Positions 6,266 through 9,124 of a stretch of 9,124 bases of DNA are shown here, piece after piece. A program made the translations under genes and the position numbers. Source of the stretch: Synergistaceae bacterium (GTDB lineage Bacteria; Synergistota; Synergistia; Synergistales; Aminobacteriaceae); assembly GCA_031270755.1 (NCBI GenBank), contig JAISWV010000242.1, forward strand, positions 1 through 9,124. Reading direction: 5' to 3'. The notes under the pieces were generated by a model, which was not told the DNA's origin, did not search any database, and saw nothing but the letters and a program-made list of their open reading frames with translations. Positions within the stretch are counted from its first letter, which is position 1; the number at the start of each line of letters is the position of its first letter.

Positions 6266-6985
6266 TTGGTGGAAAACATCGCGTCCCACGAATGGGAACC
6301 TCACCTGGAAGAACTGCGAAAACGCATTATCTCCGTGCTGGTTGTTTTTTTCATCACGACCCTCGTGGCGTTCGCTTTTTCCTCCCGTATCGTCGCCTTT
6401 CTCTCCGCGCCCTTGGCCGCTTTCCAAGTGGAGCTCCACGCCTTCGCTCCCGCCGAGAAGTTCATGACTTACCTCCATCTTTCGGCCTGGACAGGAGCGG
6501 TGTGCACCATTCCGTTTTTTTGCGTGCAGGCGGCCCTCTTTTTATGGCCGGGATTGCGCGGCAAAGAATATCGCTGCGTGACCGGGGCGCTCTTCGGCGT
6601 GCCCGTTTTGTTCATCCTGGGCGCGGTGTTGTGCTATCGCTTTCTGGCCCCCTTCGTGTTCGGGTTCTTCCTGTCCTTCGGCGCGGGGGACGGAGTGAAG
6701 GAACTCTGGAGCCTCAGGGAATACCTGGTGCTTTTGTTCGACCTGATGCTCGCGGCGGGCCTTTTGCTCCAAGCGCCTCTGGCCCTTCTGGCGCTTTTGA
6801 CGGCGGGTGTCGTCTCGCCCGAGAGCGTCGCCCGTTACCGGCCCCATATCGTCTTCTCGATCTTTTTGCTGGCGGCCATCCTCACTCCGCCCGACGTCGT
6901 CTCGCAGGTCATGATGGGCGTTCCCCTTTATCTCCTGTTCGAGGGCGCTTTGTTCTTGGGACGGGTACTCCGAGGCCGACGTTAA
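6266..6985 (+). CDS. tatC: Twin-arginine translocase subunit TatC
   Basis: The 239-residue protein has the TatC hallmarks in order: HLEELRKR (13-20) before helix 1, the conserved loop LWPGLRGKEYR (93-103) with the usual Pro and Glu before helix 3, YRFLAPFVFGFF (124-135), and LTPPDVVSQ (206-214) between the last two helices. Six membrane segments are visible at about 20-40, 70-92, 107-135, 153-180, 192-208 and 212-232. TatC is the receptor for the twin-arginine signal and works with TatA. No ATG fits the N-terminus: the frame opens after the tatA stop and offers TTG at 6266 or GTG at 6269, with a modest GAGGA at 6249-6253. Translation is probably coupled to tatA. The two upstream genes encode likely substrates, which supports a shared operon. 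Confidence 0.95.
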   Translation: MVENIASHEWEPHLEELRKRIISVLVVFFITTLVAFAFSSRIVAFLSAPLAAFQVELHAFAPAEKFMTYLHLSAWTGAVCTIPFFCVQAALFLWPGLRGKEYRCVTGALFGVPVLFILGAVLCYRFLAPFVFGFFLSFGAGDGVKELWSLREYLVLLFDLMLAAGLLLQAPLALLALLTAGVVSPESVARYRPHIVFSIFLLAAILTPPDVVSQVMMGVPLYLLFEGALFLGRVLRGRR

Positions 6986-7010
6986 CCGCAGTTTTTTAAC
7001 GCGGTTTTGT
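6984..7010 (+). terminator. Candidate rho-independent terminator after tatC
   Basis: AACCGC (6984-6989) pairs with GCGGTT (7001-7006). Inside it GTT (6991-6993) pairs with AAC (6998-7000), giving about nine base pairs with one bulged A and a TTTT loop. A short T-rich tail (TTTTGTT, the first two Ts in the stem) follows. The stem begins within the tatC stop codon. The T-run is short, so termination may be partial. Confidence 0.5.
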
Positions 7011-7030
7011 TCAAATAAGGGAGGATTTTC

Positions 7031-7720
7031 ATGCCGCAAAACAGCAATGCAGCCAATCAAGCATCCAATCGAACATATATCCGGCACCCGGCGGAGGCCA
7101 GCGCTTTCATTCTGGACTGGGACGGGGTTCTGGCCGACACTCGGCTGGACTTCAAGCCCCTGCGGCAAAAATATTTCGCCAAAGACAAGGCGTCCATTCC
7201 CGTTCCTCTGCTGGAGGCGGCAGCAGAGCTTCCAGAGCCTCTGCGTGACGAGGTCATGGCGGAAATTCGCAGAATCGAGATCGAGGGCGCGGAAAGAGCG
7301 GCGGCCGTCGAAGGGGCGAAGGACCTGATCGCATGGCTGGCCGGGGGCGGGGGCAGGAAAATTACCGGTAAGGCACGAAAGCCGTGGGCCGTGGTCTCGC
7401 GAAACTGCCGGGACTCCATAATACTGGCCGCGGAGCGCTGCGGCATCGCCCTGCCCGCCGTTGTACTCAGCCGGGAGGACCCCTGCGTCAAGCCGGACCC
7501 CAAGGCGTTGGCGCTGGCCGCCGAAAGGCTCGGCGTCGACCTGCGTGACTGCGTTATGGTGGGGGATTTCGTTTACGATCTTCAAGCGGCCCGAAACGCC
7601 GGCATTCCGTCTGTTTTGGTGCGGGGCGGCGGCGCGGAGTGGGAATGCCTGGCGGACTTCGCCTACGCGACAGTCAACGATTTCGTGGAAGCCCTCGAAG
7701 CTTTCGATTCGAGACAATGA
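7031..7720 (+). CDS. HAD-superfamily hydrolase (phosphatase-like)
   Basis: All four HAD motifs are visible in 229 residues: motif I D29-W-D31-G-V-L-A-D, with D29 the expected phosphorylated nucleophile; motif II S123 in VVSRN; motif III K154 in CVKPDP; and motif IV G178-D179-F-V-Y-D183. The region between motifs I and II (about 40-110) is a helical cap of the kind seen in phosphoglycolate-phosphatase-like members. A Gly/Lys-rich loop at ~105-118 (GGGGRKITGKARK) interrupts the core just before motif II. It probably hydrolyses a small phosphorylated metabolite in the cytoplasm, but the substrate cannot be read from the sequence. The start is supported by a GGGAGGAT SD (7019-7026). The gene follows the tatC hairpin and overlaps rarA by 4 nt, so it likely begins a HAD-rarA-msrA transcript. 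Confidence 0.88.
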   Translation: MPQNSNAANQASNRTYIRHPAEASAFILDWDGVLADTRLDFKPLRQKYFAKDKASIPVPLLEAAAELPEPLRDEVMAEIRRIEIEGAERAAAVEGAKDLIAWLAGGGGRKITGKARKPWAVVSRNCRDSIILAAERCGIALPAVVLSREDPCVKPDPKALALAAERLGVDLRDCVMVGDFVYDLQAARNAGIPSVLVRGGGAEWECLADFAYATVNDFVEALEAFDSRQ

Positions 7721-8982
7721 TGAAAACCCGGGATACCCCTTTGGCCGAACGGATGAGGCCGCAAAGTTTGGACGAATACTGCGGGCAGTCGCACCTGATG
7801 GGCAAAGGCGCGCCTCTGAGAAGCCTCATCGAGACGGGGCGGGTGCCCAGCTGCATTCTCTACGGCCCGCCGGGCGTCGGCAAGACGACGTTGGTCCGGC
7901 TGATCGCGAAACGCACCGAGCGCAGCCTTCTGGAGATCAACGCGGTCACGGCGAAGGTTGCGGAGCTACGAGACCTGGTCGAGGAGGCCAAGCGCCTCAA
8001 AGCCATGAGCGGTGGCGCCTGCGCTCTGGCGTTTGTCGACGAGCTGTACCACTTCAACAGCTCGCAGCAGAACGTCCTTCTGCCCTCCGTGGAGAAAGGC
8101 GACCTTATCTTGATCGGGACGACCACGGAAAACCCCCGCTACGAGATCAACAAGACGCTTCTTTCGCGAATGGTGGTTTTCGACCTGCAGCCCCTTGCCG
8201 CTTCGGATCTTTTGCCGCTGCTCCGGCGCGCGCTTTCGGACAAAGAGCGCGGGCTCGGGGATTTGGAAGTTCAGGCGGCGGACGAGGTTTTGCTCCATAT
8301 CGCGGTCTCCTCCGGAGGAGACGTGCGACAGGCCCTGACCCGCTTGGAGGCTTCGGCGTCTTTCGTGGCCGCGACCGGAGGGACGACCTTGACCGACGCC
8401 TCCGTCACGCGGACGGTGGGCAGCGCCGCCATCCGCTTCGACCGGCAGGGAGACGACCACTACTCCATCATCTCCGCCATGATAAAAAGCATCCGCGGCT
8501 CCGACCCCGACGCCGCGGTCTACTGGCTGGCCCGTCTTTTGGCCGGGGGCGAGGATATACGGTTCATCTGCCGCCGCATTCTCATCTCTGCCGCCGAGGA
8601 CATCGGCCTGGCCGACCCCGCGGCGATTCAAGTGGCCGCGTCCGCAACCTACGCGGCGGATATGACGGGCCTGCCCGAGGCCAGGATCATTTTGTCGGAG
8701 GCCGTGATCTATCTGGCCTCCGCGCCCAAAAGCAACAGCGCCTATCTTGCGGTGGACAAGGCCGCCGCCGAGATCGAAAAAGGAGAGCTCCAGCCCGTTC
8801 CCCATCATCTGAAACCCGACGCGAGCGGCTACCTTTACCCCCACGATGACCCACGCCACTGGCTGCCTCAGCAGTACATGGAAAAACCCAGGCGCTACTA
8901 CTACCCGGGAGAGCTGGGATACGAGCAGCACATCGGCGCAAGACTCCGCAAATTCTGGCGCAGGTTTTCGGAGGAAAATTAA
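7717..8982 (+). CDS. rarA: Replication-associated recombination protein A (RarA/MgsA-type AAA+ ATPase)
   Basis: This is a 421-residue AAA+ ATPase close in length to the RarA/MgsA/WRNIP1 family. It starts with the family's N-terminus ([20 protein letters not shown]), then has Walker A G50-P-P-G-V-G-K56-T-T, Walker B A-F-V-D108-E109, sensor-1 region GTTTENP (134-140) and the Ser-Arg of LLSR (148-151). The remainder is the RarA C-terminal oligomerisation domain, with [20 protein letters not shown] and [13 protein letters not shown] as recognisable segments. RarA acts at stalled replication forks with SSB. The segment after Walker B reads [12 protein letters not shown], where most homologues have DEIHRFNKxQQ. 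The frame stays open to 7639, but ATG 7717 (or 7720) matches the family N-terminus and overlaps the HAD stop as ATGA, implying coupled translation. Confidence 0.94.
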   Translation: MMKTRDTPLAERMRPQSLDEYCGQSHLMGKGAPLRSLIETGRVPSCILYGPPGVGKTTLVRLIAKRTERSLLEINAVTAKVAELRDLVEEAKRLKAMSGGACALAFVDELYHFNSSQQNVLLPSVEKGDLILIGTTTENPRYEINKTLLSRMVVFDLQPLAASDLLPLLRRALSDKERGLGDLEVQAADEVLLHIAVSSGGDVRQALTRLEASASFVAATGGTTLTDASVTRTVGSAAIRFDRQGDDHYSIISAMIKSIRGSDPDAAVYWLARLLAGGEDIRFICRRILISAAEDIGLADPAAIQVAASATYAADMTGLPEARIILSEAVIYLASAPKSNSAYLAVDKAAAEIEKGELQPVPHHLKPDASGYLYPHDDPRHWLPQQYMEKPRRYYYPGELGYEQHIGARLRKFWRRFSEEN

Positions 8983-9005
8983 CCATTATAGGAGGACATT
9001 CGTCA

Positions 9006-9124
9006 ATGCCGCAAAAAGATTTCAATGAAAACGCGCTCAAAAAGATCTATCTCGCGGGAGGCTGTTTCTGGGGCGTGGAGGCCTTCATCTCCCGCTTGGT
9101 AGGGGTGGTGGGGACGAAGGTCGG
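9006..9124 (+). CDS. msrA: Peptide-methionine (S)-S-oxide reductase MsrA (5' part only)
   Basis: The window ends after 39 complete codons. They read [20 protein letters not shown] and continue [19 protein letters not shown]. The AGGCFWGVE motif, with catalytic Cys at residue 20, followed by the L-x-G-V-V segment, is the signature start of MsrA, which repairs the S-epimer of methionine sulfoxide in proteins using thioredoxin. The start is supported by AGGAGGAC at 8991-8998, and the gene begins 23 nt after the rarA stop on the same strand. Whether an MsrB domain is fused downstream cannot be seen. Confidence 0.9.
   Translation, partial: MPQKDFNENALKKIYLAGGCFWGVEAFISRLVGVVGTKV

Noticed and set aside
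7639..7716. Upstream extension of rarA to an ATG at 7639
   Set aside because: The added 26 residues lie wholly within the HAD gene in another frame and do not resemble a RarA N-terminus. The ATGA overlap at 7717-7720 is the usual arrangement.
6542..7717. 391-codon minus-strand open frame over tatC and the HAD gene
   Set aside because: It is antisense to genes with clear hallmarks and crosses the tatC-HAD intergenic hairpin. There is no plausible product.
7461..8849. 462-codon plus-strand open frame overlapping the HAD and rarA genes
   Set aside because: It is in a different frame from two motif-bearing genes, and its translation is Arg/Gly/Pro-rich and unrecognisable.

Overview
The window is high-GC bacterial DNA with short intergenic gaps, strong Shine-Dalgarno (SD) sequences of the AGGAGG type, and no RNA genes, mobile elements, CRISPR arrays or phage genes that I can see. 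A DUF3798-type periplasmic protein, a ferredoxin-tailed aldo/keto reductase and the general gene style suggest an anaerobic Synergistota (Synergistetes) member or a relative. That assignment is inference from gene families, not from a marker gene.

Left part (1-3315, all minus strand): a DUF3798 solute-binding-like protein with a signal peptide (cut by the window edge), a four-helix membrane protein of unknown function, an aldo/keto reductase carrying a C-terminal 2x[4Fe-4S] domain, and a second unknown multi-helix membrane protein. The reductase has its own plausible promoter, with an inverted repeat in the -35/-10 spacer.

Middle (3316-3504): a divergent intergenic region with an AT-rich core that probably drives both arms.

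Right part (3505-9124, all plus strand): first a compact Tat-linked redox module. A DUF362 protein with an N-terminal twin-arginine signal is followed after 1 nt by a 516-residue NapH-NapG-like fusion polyferredoxin. The fusion has four membrane helices, two cytoplasmic [4Fe-4S] sites, an internal twin-arginine motif plus a fifth helix, and four more [4Fe-4S] sites that should lie outside. Next come tatA and tatC, so the translocase is encoded beside two likely clients. No molybdoenzyme or cytochrome is present, so the terminal electron acceptor is unknown. A hairpin follows tatC. After it come a HAD-superfamily hydrolase, rarA (replication/recombination AAA+ ATPase, overlapping the HAD gene by 4 nt), and the start of msrA (methionine sulfoxide reductase A), cut by the window end.

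The most interesting item is the DUF362 / fused polyferredoxin / TatA / TatC cluster, which reads as a self-contained system for moving electrons across the membrane to an unidentified extracytoplasmic target.
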